A stretch of 64,000 nt of DNA, taken from positions 405,995 to 469,994 of the forward strand of contig NZ_GL892005.1 in the NCBI RefSeq assembly GCF_000213575.1, read 5' to 3'. The position numbers and the translations under genes were made by a program. Positions within the stretch are counted from its first letter, which is position 1. Each line of letters begins with the position of its first letter. Shown here piece by piece: positions 53,887-62,290 of this stretch. Under the pieces are notes generated by a model. It was not told the DNA's origin. It saw only the letters and a list, made by a program, of their open reading frames with translations, and did not search any database. Origin of the DNA: Dysgonomonas mossii DSM 22836. Lineage in GTDB: Bacteria; Bacteroidota; Bacteroidia; Bacteroidales; Dysgonomonadaceae.

Positions 53887-55593
53887 ATGAAAAAATATAA
53901 GTTTTTGCTTTATACACTTATCTGCGTTTGCTTGACCTTTTTCTCCATTTCTTGTTCCGGCGACGAAGATAAAAACGATCCGGAGTTAATTGTTTCAACA
54001 GATAATCTGACTTTCACAAAAGATGGAGGAGATAATACCATACATATAAAGACAAACCAAAGATGGACTGTAGCTAGTTCTGAGTCTTGGTGTACTGTTT
54101 CGCCTGCATCCGGAGAAGAAATAGGGACCATAAAACTCATAGTATCAGCTCAGGCTAATACCACAACAGATATTCGTAATGCGACCTTGACAATAACTGC
54201 CGGGAATATAAAAAAGGAAGTAGCCGTTACACAGGCTCTGACAAATCTACTTGTTGTAAAGAAGAATATATACGATGTAAAATCAGAAGGAGAAAATATA
54301 ACTGTCGAATTACAAACATCAGGCTCTCACGAAATAGTAATAAATGGAGATTGGATTACGAAATCCTCAACGAAATCCGTTTCGGATGTTTCCGAAGTTT
54401 TTGTTATTGCTCCTAACAAGAATATTTTTGAAAGAGAAGGTACTATTGTATTTAAAGTAGGTAATTTGTCAGAAACAGTTACAATTGTTCAAGCAGCGAC
54501 AAGTCTGAATATTGCGGCCGATAAGACAGGTATGAATAACGACGCTCCGGCTCTTGCTGCAAAAATGGGACTTGGGTGGAATTTAGGCAATACGCTCGAA
54601 GCTACAGATGGAACAACTGCCGGAGAAACAACATGGGGCAACCCAAAGGCGTCTAAAGCTTTGATAGATGGAGTAAAAGCAGCCGGATTTAATACCGTGC
54701 GTATACCATGCGCATGGAATGCATATATCGAGGATCAGACTACATATAAAATATCGGATGCAAGACTTGCCCGTGTGAAAGAAGTTGTTGACTATTGTAT
54801 TGATAACAATATGTATGCAATAATTAATATCCATTGGGATGGAGGCTGGCTTGAAGAAAATCCAACCTACGATAAACAGGTCGAAGTAAATAAAAAACAA
54901 AAAGCATTGTGGGAACAAATTGCCGTATATTTCCGTGACTATGACGAACACCTCCTTTTTGCAGGAACAAACGAAGTTCATGCCAACTATAATACCCCAT
55001 CGGCAGAAAATATAGAAGTACAGCAGTCATACAACCAGACATTTATTAATGCAGTGCGTTCTACCGGAGGAAAAAATACTTGGCGTAACCTTATCGTTCA
55101 GTCATACAATACGAATATAGACTATGCCGTAAATTATATGAAAATGCCTACAGATCCTACAGCCAATCGTATCATGGCGGAAGTTCATTACTACGACCCT
55201 TATGATTTTACACTAGCTGAAGAAAATACAATTTTCCTTTGGGGTAAAGATTTTTCAGGAGCCGGAGTTTCCACATGGGGGCAAGAAGATTGGGCTGATA
55301 CACAATTTGGAAAAATTAAAACAAATTTTGTAGATATGGGGATTCCTGTAATCCTAGGTGAATATGCTGCAACATTGAGGGCATCGTTGAGTACTGCCGA
55401 TTATGCAAATCATGTAAAGGCTCGTAATTATTATCTGAATTATATAACTAAAGTGGCAGTTCAGGATGGACTGATTCCTGTTTATTGGGATAATGGCCCT
55501 ACGGGTGATAAAGCTTCAGGTCTGTTCAATAGAACTACCGGAGAGCAAGTACATACAGATGCTATTAATGCTATTATTAGCGCAGGGAAATAA
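53887..55593 (+). CDS. BACON-BACON-GH5 endo-xyloglucanase / endo-glucanase
   Basis: A 568-residue lipoprotein; the signal peptide ends at Cys23 (FFSISCSGDEDKNDPE), and the SGDED run is a strong surface-export signal. Two BACON domains follow (about 32-118 with NQRWTVASSESWCTVSPASG, and 119-205 with GDWITKSSTKSV). The GH5 barrel starts near 215 (MGLGWNLGNTLEA). The acid/base is Glu363 in GTNEVHANY and the nucleophile Glu492 in VILGEYAA; NIHWDGGWLEENP is typical of subfamily GH5_4. B. ovatus BoGH5A has the same arrangement with a single BACON. It should make the first backbone cuts at the cell surface. Confidence 0.94.
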   Translation: MKKYKFLLYTLICVCLTFFSISCSGDEDKNDPELIVSTDNLTFTKDGGDNTIHIKTNQRWTVASSESWCTVSPASGEEIGTIKLIVSAQANTTTDIRNATLTITAGNIKKEVAVTQALTNLLVVKKNIYDVKSEGENITVELQTSGSHEIVINGDWITKSSTKSVSDVSEVFVIAPNKNIFEREGTIVFKVGNLSETVTIVQAATSLNIAADKTGMNNDAPALAAKMGLGWNLGNTLEATDGTTAGETTWGNPKASKALIDGVKAAGFNTVRIPCAWNAYIEDQTTYKISDARLARVKEVVDYCIDNNMYAIINIHWDGGWLEENPTYDKQVEVNKKQKALWEQIAVYFRDYDEHLLFAGTNEVHANYNTPSAENIEVQQSYNQTFINAVRSTGGKNTWRNLIVQSYNTNIDYAVNYMKMPTDPTANRIMAEVHYYDPYDFTLAEENTIFLWGKDFSGAGVSTWGQEDWADTQFGKIKTNFVDMGIPVILGEYAATLRASLSTADYANHVKARNYYLNYITKVAVQDGLIPVYWDNGPTGDKASGLFNRTTGEQVHTDAINAIISAGK

Positions 55594-55658
55594 AGTGTAG
55601 AAAAAGATTGTGAAATCTTTATTGGTTTTTATGGGTTTTTTAAGGTTGAAATTGATAG

Positions 55659-55690
55659 AGGTCGGAAGATACATATCCGACCTTTATTTC
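55659..55690 (+). terminator. Terminator-like hairpin between GH5 and GH2
   Basis: AGGTCGGA and TCCGACCT form a perfect 8-bp stem with a 9-base loop, followed by TTATTTC. A separate promoter for GH2 was not found, so partial read-through is assumed. Confidence 0.65.
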
Positions 55691-55716
55691 TAAATTTAAG
55701 GATTATAATATCAGAC

Positions 55717-58215
55717 ATGAAAAAACATTATCTATTTCTTTTTATTTGTACGGTTCTCTTTTCGTGTTCTTCGTCAAAGAAAGTAAGAGAGAATGTAGAC
55801 TTTACCGAAGGTTGGAAATTCTATCTGGGCGATGATTCTATAGCATATAATGCTCAATATGACGATGCAAAGTGGAGGATTCTTGATCTTCCTCACGACT
55901 GGAGTATAGAAGCAGATTTCTCGCTCAAGAATCCGGCTACTCCCGGAGGTGGAGCATTACCGGGTGGTATAGGTTGGTATCGCAAAGACTTTATAGTAGA
56001 TAAATCCGATGAGGGAAAGAATGTGTATATCGATTTTGATGGTATATACTGGAATAGTAAAGTATGGATAAACGGACATCTCTTAGGCGAGCGTCCCAAT
56101 GGATATATTTCGTTTCGTTACGATCTAACCCCATATATTAAAGTCGGAGAAAAGAATGTTATTGCCGTTCGTGTAGACAACTCGAAGCAACCCAATTCTC
56201 GGTGGTATTCAGGGTCGGGTATTTATCGCAATGTATGGCTGGTAACTACAAATGCTTTACATGTTGATCATTGGGGTACTTATGTAACTACACCTACAGT
56301 AACAAGAGACAATGCCGAGATTAAGATAGAAACGAATATAAAAAATTCATCAGACCTTAGTCAAACATTTGAACTATATTCTATCCTGATAGATAAAGAT
56401 GGTAAAGAGATTGCTAGAATAAATAATTCAGAAAGTGTTGGTGCTGGAGAGAATGTCTCTATGGGGCAAAGTTTGAAAGTCTCAAATCCAATCTTATGGT
56501 CGATAGACAATCCATATCTCTATAAAATAGTAACTCGTATAGAGCAAAATGGGAAAGTTGTAGATGAATATGAAACTCCGTTAGGTATTCGCTACTTTTC
56601 TTTCGATCCGAATAAAGGATTCTTTCTGAATGGCGAATCTATAAAGATAAAAGGAGTCTGTAATCATCACGATTTAGGATTCTTAGGAGCAGCCGTTAAT
56701 ACAAGGGCTCTTGAACGTCAGCTCGAAATTCTGAAAGAGATGGGATGCAATGGCATTCGTACCTCTCATAATCCACCTGCACCCGAATTACTCGATTTGT
56801 GCGACAAAATGGGGTTCATCGTTATGGATGAGGCTTTCGATATGTGGCGAAAGAAGAAATCACCGTACGATTATTCCCAATATTTCCCTGAATGGCACGA
56901 ACGGGATTTGACCGATCTTATCCTTCGTGATCGCAACCATCCGTCTATCTTCATGTGGAGTATCGGAAATGAAATTCTTGAACAATGGTCAGATATAAAT
57001 GCCGATACATTAGATTTGCAACAGGCTAATATGGTCTTAAATTTTGCCAATACATTAAACAAAAAAGATATTGACGCAAAGGAGCTTCACGTAAATTCTC
57101 TTTTGACTATAAAGCTGGCTGATATTGCCAAAAAGCTTGATCCTACACGACCGATTACAACAGGAAATAATGAAACAGAGCCATCCAATCATATCTTCCG
57201 ATCGGGTGCGATGGATATTATCGGTTTCAATTATCATGGAAATAATTGGGTGAATTTTCATGAGAAATTTCCGAATCAAAAGCTGATTATTACAGAGTCT
57301 ACATCAGGTCTAATGTCTCGAGGATATTACGAAATGCCTTCCGATAGTATGAACATTTGGCCCGAGAGATGGGACAAGCCTTTCGATCGTCCTGTGCATC
57401 ATTGTTCATCATACGATAATTGTCATGTACCGTGGGGAAGTACTCACGAAGATACATGGAGACTCGTGAAAAACTATGATCATATTTCGGGTGTCTATCT
57501 GTGGACAGGTTTCGACTATTTGGGAGAGCCTACTCCATTCTGGTGGCCGTCTCGCAGTTCCTATTTCGGAGTAATTGACCTTGCTGGATTTCCTAAAGAT
57601 GTATATTATATGTATCAGAGTGAATGGACAAATAAAGATGTTCTTCACATCTTTCCGCATTGGAATTGGAAAGAGGGTCAGACTGTGGATATATGGGCAT
57701 ATTTCAATAATGCTGACGAGGTAGAATTGTTCTTGAACGGCTTATCTCTGGGAAAGAAGGCCAAAGAAAAAGATGTATATCATGTGTTTTGGCGTGTTCC
57801 TTTCCACAAAGGTACTCTGAAAGCTGTTTCTTATAAAGATGGAAAAGAGGTGCTGACAAGGGAAGTTAAAACAACAGGTGATCCTATTTCCATAAGGCTT
57901 ACAGCAGATAGGCAGACAATCAAAGCCGATGGGAAAGATTTGTCATTTATTACGGTTGAGGCTTTGGATGCAGAGGGCAATCCTGTTCCTGTAGCTGATA
58001 ATCTTATAAACTTTACGATAGAAGGAGATGGTTTTATAGCCGGAACTGATAATGGAGATCCTACTGATCCGAATTCTTTGAAAAAGCCTTCAAGAAAACT
58101 GTTTAGTGGAAAAGCTTTGGTTGTTGTACAGTCTCATAAAAAGGCAGGGAAGATAATATTAAAAGCAATTTCTCCTAATTTGAAGGGAGATTCTATAGAG
58201 ATAGATAGCAAATAA
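55717..58215 (+). CDS. GH2 beta-galactosidase (lipoprotein)
   Basis: An 832-residue lipoprotein (MKKHYLFLFICTVLFSC, then SSSKKVRE, without acidic export run, so likely facing the periplasm). Domains: jelly-roll N-terminal (DLPHDWSIEADF, GGIGWYRKDF), immunoglobulin-like, then the barrel with GVCNHHDLGFLGAAV, RTSHNPPAPELLDLCD, the acid/base Glu419 in WSIGNEILEQW and nucleophile Glu527 in LIITESTSG. C-terminal beta-sandwich domains follow (WAYFNNADEVELFLNG, LTADRQTIKADGKDLSFITV). In this locus it should remove beta-1,2-galactose from xyloglucan side chains after GH95 has removed any fucose. Beta-glucuronidase is the main alternative within GH2. Confidence 0.93.
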   Translation: MKKHYLFLFICTVLFSCSSSKKVRENVDFTEGWKFYLGDDSIAYNAQYDDAKWRILDLPHDWSIEADFSLKNPATPGGGALPGGIGWYRKDFIVDKSDEGKNVYIDFDGIYWNSKVWINGHLLGERPNGYISFRYDLTPYIKVGEKNVIAVRVDNSKQPNSRWYSGSGIYRNVWLVTTNALHVDHWGTYVTTPTVTRDNAEIKIETNIKNSSDLSQTFELYSILIDKDGKEIARINNSESVGAGENVSMGQSLKVSNPILWSIDNPYLYKIVTRIEQNGKVVDEYETPLGIRYFSFDPNKGFFLNGESIKIKGVCNHHDLGFLGAAVNTRALERQLEILKEMGCNGIRTSHNPPAPELLDLCDKMGFIVMDEAFDMWRKKKSPYDYSQYFPEWHERDLTDLILRDRNHPSIFMWSIGNEILEQWSDINADTLDLQQANMVLNFANTLNKKDIDAKELHVNSLLTIKLADIAKKLDPTRPITTGNNETEPSNHIFRSGAMDIIGFNYHGNNWVNFHEKFPNQKLIITESTSGLMSRGYYEMPSDSMNIWPERWDKPFDRPVHHCSSYDNCHVPWGSTHEDTWRLVKNYDHISGVYLWTGFDYLGEPTPFWWPSRSSYFGVIDLAGFPKDVYYMYQSEWTNKDVLHIFPHWNWKEGQTVDIWAYFNNADEVELFLNGLSLGKKAKEKDVYHVFWRVPFHKGTLKAVSYKDGKEVLTREVKTTGDPISIRLTADRQTIKADGKDLSFITVEALDAEGNPVPVADNLINFTIEGDGFIAGTDNGDPTDPNSLKKPSRKLFSGKALVVVQSHKKAGKIILKAISPNLKGDSIEIDSK

Positions 58216-58249
58216 TATACTTTTTTATTTAAACATCTTATTGTGATAA

Positions 58250-58291
58250 TTAACATATAGGCTTTCGGGCTTATATGTTAATTTATTTTTG
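58250..58291 (+). terminator. Terminator at the end of the PUL operon
   Basis: TTAACATATAGGC pairs with GCTTATATGTTAA (13 positions with one G-U) around TTTCGG, followed by TTTATTTTTGG. It separates the PUL from the xylose operon. Confidence 0.87.
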
Positions 58292-58417
58292 GCTAATGCC
58301 TTTATTAGTAGTTCTTTATTAATGTACGAACTACAATATCTTGTTTGTTCTTATTGTATTGTGTATGATATGTAATTAGTTGTAATACAAATATTTAACT
58401 AAAAATAGGTATGAGTG

Positions 58418-58463
58418 TTTGATGGTGTTTTAAAAGGAAGTTATATATTTGTACTTAGTACAA
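58418..58463 (+). promoter_or_regulatory. Promoter and palindromic operator of the xylose operon
   Basis: TTTG at 58418-58421 and the -7 box TATATTTG at 58444-58451 form a Bacteroidetes promoter. A perfect 15-bp palindrome, TTGTACT-T-AGTACAA (58449-58463), overlaps the -7 box and the start site. A shorter related palindrome TTGTAATACAA lies at 58380-58390. The position fits repression by the adjacent Nudix regulator. Confidence 0.7.
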
Positions 58464-58485
58464 TAAGTTTTATAGCCGGATTACC

Positions 58486-59202
58486 ATGAAAATAAACTTC
58501 ATTCATACTTATGTCTCTGTCGATTGCGTTGTGTTCGGATTCGAGAACGACAAGTTGAATATACTATTGGTGCAGCGTAATACCGATAAAAAAAGCAAAA
58601 AAGATCTCAAACTTCCCGGAAGCCTTATATATGATCAAGAAGATGTGGATGATGCTGCAAATCGTGTTTTATTTGAGCTTACAGGGATCAAGAGGATGTC
58701 GTTGAAGCAATTTCGTTGTTTTGCCTCACCGGGTAGATCCAATAACCCGGATGATAGAAAATGGCTCGATACAGCTTATCAACCAAATATTAATCGCCTG
58801 ATTACTGTTGCGTATTTGTCTCTTTGTAAGGTAGACAGAAAATTAAACAATGTTTCTAAATATAAGCAAACAGAATGGTGTCCGATTGATAAAATACCAC
58901 AAATGCCATTTGACCATAATCAGATCGTAAAAGAATCGCTGGTGGAAATCTGTCGATGGATAGAATACAATCCTGTTATAGTTTTCGAGCTCTTACCTCA
59001 GAAGTTTACGATAAGTCAGTTGCATAAACTGTATGAAGCAATATATAATAAGAAAATTGATATACGCAATTTCCATAAGAAGGTAGCAGCGATGAGTTAT
59101 GTTATTCCTTTGGAGGAGAAACAAAAAGATGTATCTCATCGTGCAGCCCGTTATTATAAATTTGACAAAAAGGCTTATAATAAGTTGAAAACAAGTATAT
59201 AA
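58486..59202 (+). CDS. xylR: NrtR-like Nudix transcription regulator of xylose use
   Basis: A 238-residue protein with an N-terminal Nudix fold (FIHTYVSVDCVVFGFENDKL, ILLVQRNTD) and a C-terminal winged helix (FTISQLHKLYEAIYNKKIDI, RNFHKKVAAMSYV). The Nudix box is degenerate: where active hydrolases have REUxEE it reads NRVLFELTG, so sugar sensing rather than hydrolysis is expected. Regulators of this class control arabinose (AraR) and xylose (XylR) genes in Bacteroides. It is the first gene of the operon with xylB and xylA, 33 bases before xylB, and a palindrome overlaps its promoter, which suggests autorepression relieved by xylose or a derivative. Confidence 0.88.
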   Translation: MKINFIHTYVSVDCVVFGFENDKLNILLVQRNTDKKSKKDLKLPGSLIYDQEDVDDAANRVLFELTGIKRMSLKQFRCFASPGRSNNPDDRKWLDTAYQPNINRLITVAYLSLCKVDRKLNNVSKYKQTEWCPIDKIPQMPFDHNQIVKESLVEICRWIEYNPVIVFELLPQKFTISQLHKLYEAIYNKKIDIRNFHKKVAAMSYVIPLEEKQKDVSHRAARYYKFDKKAYNKLKTSI

Positions 59203-59235
59203 TCGATTTAAAAAACATAAAAACACACATCTATC

Positions 59236-60717
59236 ATGTATTTATTAGGATATGATATTGGTAGCTCTTCGGTAAAAGCTTGTCTGGTAAATGCCAGCAC
59301 AGGAAAAATTGTTGCTTCAGACTTTTTTCCGAAAGAGGAAATGAAAATTACAGCTGTAAAATCAGGATGGGCAGAACAAGAACCTGCCGACTGGTGGGCA
59401 AACCTCAAACTTGCACATCAATCTGTGATGCAAAAGTCGGGAGCAAAAGGTGATGATATACAAGCTATTGGTATTACCTGGCAAATGCATGGGTTGGTGC
59501 TCGTAGATAAAGATAAAAATGTACTTCGACCCTCTATAATATGGTGCGACAGCCGTGCTGTACCTTATGGCGAAAAGGCATTTAAAACTATTGGTGAGGA
59601 AAAATGTTTGAGTCATTTGCTTAACTCTCCAGGTAATTTTACAGCATCTAAACTCGCATGGGTAAAGGAGAATGAACCTCATATCTATGAAAAAATAGAT
59701 AAACTGATGCTGCCCGGTGATTATATCGGGATGAAATTAACAAATGATATCGTTGTTACTATCGAGGGAATGTCAGAAGGTATCTTCTGGGATTTTAAGA
59801 CAAATACATTATCCGAAGATGTACTGAATCACTATGGAATACCGAAGAGTTTTTTCCCAGAGGTAAAACCTATTTTTGGTATACAAGGCTATGTTTCATC
59901 TTCGGCAGCCAAAGAACTTGGATTAAAAGAAGGTATCCCTGTTTCTTATCGGGCAGGCGATCAGCCTAACAATGCTCTTTCTCTCAACGTGTTCGAGCCG
60001 GGCGAAATAGCTTCTACTGCCGGAACATCGGGTGTTGTATATGGAGTCTTGGATCAGCTGAACTATGATAAACTATCGCGTGTAAATACTTTTGCGCATG
60101 TTAATTATACGCCGGAACAAATCAGACTTGGTGTACTGCTTTGTATCAACGGAACAGGTATTCTTAACTCATGGATGAAACGAAACTTAGCTCTTGAAGG
60201 CTTATCGTATAGCGATATGAACGCTTTGGCTGCTCAATCACCTATTGGAGCGAAGGGTATTAGTATTATTCCTTTTGGTAATGGAGCCGAGCGCGTATTG
60301 GAAAATAAAGATGTTAATTGCTCGATACATGGAATCAATTTTAATATTCATGATAAGAAAGACATTCTTCGTGCTGCACAGGAAGGCATTGTTTTCTCTT
60401 ACGAATATGGTATGGAAATTATGCGCGAGATGGGTATGAATATCTCTACAGTGAAAGCCGGATATGCGAATATGTTCCTAAGTCCTATTTTCTCACAAAC
60501 GCTAGCCAGTGTAAGTGATGTGACTATAGAATTATATAATACAGATGGTGCTGCCGGAGCTGCTAAAGGAGCCGGGATTGGTATAGGGCTTTATGCCACA
60601 CCTCAGGAAGCTTTTGCTTCTCTCGAAAAATTAGCAGTCATAGAACCTGAGAAAGATAAGAGAGATCAATATAGAGAGGCATATCAACAATGGAGAAATC
60701 TGGTAACTAAAAAATAA
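59236..60717 (+). CDS. xylB: Xylulokinase
   Basis: A 493-residue FGGY-family sugar kinase that phosphorylates D-xylulose to xylulose 5-phosphate for the pentose phosphate pathway. The N-terminal ATPase fold starts MYLLGYDIGSSSVKACLVN; GITWQMHGLVLVD and WCDSRAVPYGEKAF form the substrate site; YRAGDQPNNALSLNVFEPGE and ASTAGTSGVVYG contain the catalytic Asp region and phosphate loop. The C-terminal AAGAAKGAGIGIGLY is the FGGY-type adenosine site. It lies between the Nudix regulator and xylA (33-base gaps on both sides), which makes D-xylulose the likely substrate. Confidence 0.96.
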   Translation: MYLLGYDIGSSSVKACLVNASTGKIVASDFFPKEEMKITAVKSGWAEQEPADWWANLKLAHQSVMQKSGAKGDDIQAIGITWQMHGLVLVDKDKNVLRPSIIWCDSRAVPYGEKAFKTIGEEKCLSHLLNSPGNFTASKLAWVKENEPHIYEKIDKLMLPGDYIGMKLTNDIVVTIEGMSEGIFWDFKTNTLSEDVLNHYGIPKSFFPEVKPIFGIQGYVSSSAAKELGLKEGIPVSYRAGDQPNNALSLNVFEPGEIASTAGTSGVVYGVLDQLNYDKLSRVNTFAHVNYTPEQIRLGVLLCINGTGILNSWMKRNLALEGLSYSDMNALAAQSPIGAKGISIIPFGNGAERVLENKDVNCSIHGINFNIHDKKDILRAAQEGIVFSYEYGMEIMREMGMNISTVKAGYANMFLSPIFSQTLASVSDVTIELYNTDGAAGAAKGAGIGIGLYATPQEAFASLEKLAVIEPEKDKRDQYREAYQQWRNLVTKK

Positions 60718-60750
60718 GATTATTAATCATTTAAAATAAAAACTATAATC

Positions 60751-62079
60751 ATGGAAATTTTAAAAGGAACAAAAGAATTTTTTCCGGGTATTGGAAAAAT
60801 CAAATTTGAAGGAAAAGAAAGCAAAAATCCATTAGCATTCCGTTTTTATGACGAAAACAAAGTGGTAATGGGTAAAACAATGAAAGATTGGACTCGTTTT
60901 GCAATGGCATATTGGCATACACTATGTGCTAACGGTGGTGATCCATTTGGAGGAGCAACTATTCATCACCCATGGAATATAGGAGACGATGCTATCAGCC
61001 GTGCAAAATATAAAATGGATGCGGCTTTCGAATTCATGACTAAGATGGGAATCAATTATTATTGCTTCCACGATGTAGATTTGGTAGATGCTGGTAACTC
61101 TTGGACTGAATATGAAAAGAATTTGCACACAATCGTAGACTATGCAAAAGAAAAACAAGCAGCTTCGGGAGTAAAACTTCTTTGGGGTACAGCTAATGTT
61201 TTCAGCCACGAACGTTATATGAATGGTGCTGCAACAAACCCTGATTTTAATGTAGTTGCAAGTGCGGGAACTCAAATAAAGAATGCTATTGATGCTACTA
61301 TCGCTCTTGGCGGATCTAACTACGTGTTCTGGGGAGGTCGTGAAGGTTATATGAGCTTGTTGAATACCGACATGAAGCGTGAAAAAGATCACTTGGCTCA
61401 AATGTTGACAATGGCTCGTGACTATGCTCGCAAACAAGGATTCAAAGGTACATTCCTTATCGAACCTAAACCAATGGAACCTACTAAACATCAATATGAT
61501 TTTGATACAGAAACTGTTATAGGCTTCCTTCGTCACTATGGTTTAGACAAAGATTTCAAAGTGAACATTGAGGTTAACCACGCTACTCTTGCTGGTCACA
61601 CATTCGAACACGAATTGCAGGCTGCTGCTGATGCGGGTCTATTAGGTAGTATCGATGCTAACCGCGGAGATAATCAGAATGGTTGGGATACAGACCAGTT
61701 CCCTCTCGATATCTATGATTTTGCTCATGCATGGTTGGTATTGTTGCCTTATGGCGGATTAGGAAATGGTGGTGTAAACTTCGATGCTAAGATACGTCGT
61801 AACTCTACAGATATGGATGATTTGTTTATTGCTCATATCTCGGGTATGGATGTATTTGCACGTGGCTTGTTAGTTGCTGCTGATATTCTTCAAAGCTCAG
61901 ATTACAACAAATTACGTAAAGAGCGTTATGCTTCATTCGATGGTGGAGAAGGTAAAGCTTTTGAAGATGGCAAGTTAACTCTTGAAGATTTACGCACAAT
62001 TGCACATAAAGTAGGCGAACCTAAGCAAATAAGCGGTAAGCAAGAGCTTTATGAGGCTATTGTAAATATGTATATCTAA
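60751..62079 (+). CDS. xylA: Xylose isomerase (Bacteroidetes type)
   Basis: A 442-residue class II xylose isomerase converting D-xylose to D-xylulose. Catalytic and metal residues are visible: His107 and Asp110 in [11 protein letters not shown], Glu in [15 protein letters not shown], and the metal loop in [19 protein letters not shown] and [19 protein letters not shown]. The lysine-rich start and [17 protein letters not shown] are typical of Bacteroides enzymes, the group related to the Piromyces isomerase used in yeast. The next gene, the transporter, follows after 211 bases because a repeat element occupies the gap. Confidence 0.98.
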   Translation: MEILKGTKEFFPGIGKIKFEGKESKNPLAFRFYDENKVVMGKTMKDWTRFAMAYWHTLCANGGDPFGGATIHHPWNIGDDAISRAKYKMDAAFEFMTKMGINYYCFHDVDLVDAGNSWTEYEKNLHTIVDYAKEKQAASGVKLLWGTANVFSHERYMNGAATNPDFNVVASAGTQIKNAIDATIALGGSNYVFWGGREGYMSLLNTDMKREKDHLAQMLTMARDYARKQGFKGTFLIEPKPMEPTKHQYDFDTETVIGFLRHYGLDKDFKVNIEVNHATLAGHTFEHELQAAADAGLLGSIDANRGDNQNGWDTDQFPLDIYDFAHAWLVLLPYGGLGNGGVNFDAKIRRNSTDMDDLFIAHISGMDVFARGLLVAADILQSSDYNKLRKERYASFDGGEGKAFEDGKLTLEDLRTIAHKVGEPKQISGKQELYEAIVNMYI

Positions 62080-62090
62080 ACATATAACTA

Positions 62091-62264
62091 GGGATTGTTT
62101 TTAAAAGTAATAACATTCTTATCAAAAGTTCCTCGCTATTGTCATCCTGAGTGTTACGAAGAGTCTCTAAATTATCCGAAAAGAGATATTTGGTTCTGCC
62201 GATTTTTGATTCACTTCGTTCGATATGACAACTAGAAAATATAAATTACTTTTAAAACAATCCC
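62091..62264. repeat. Hairpin-forming interspersed repeat, copy 2
   Basis: A 174-base element with near-perfect 20-base terminal inverted repeats (GGGATTGTTTTTAAAAGTAA at 62091-62110; TTACTTTTAAAACAATCCC at 62246-62264; one base of length difference). The inner cores TTGTCATCCTGAGTGTTACG and TTCACTTCGTTCGATATGAC match copy 1 at 28742-28869. It is placed inside the xylose operon, between xylA and the symporter gene. Confidence 0.75.
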
Positions 62265-62290
62265 TTTGTTCCTTAAATAATTATTGACCA

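Noticed and set aside
28879-58215. Assignment of the locus to xylan
   Set aside because: No GH10 or GH11 xylanase or GH67/GH115 glucuronidase is present, while two GH31, GH2, GH95 and a GH5_4-like enzyme point to xyloglucan.
60922-61536. 204-codon minus-strand ORF inside xylA
   Set aside because: It lies fully antisense to a well supported gene, and its translation has no family motif and odd composition (rich in Ile, Ser, Cys, Phe).
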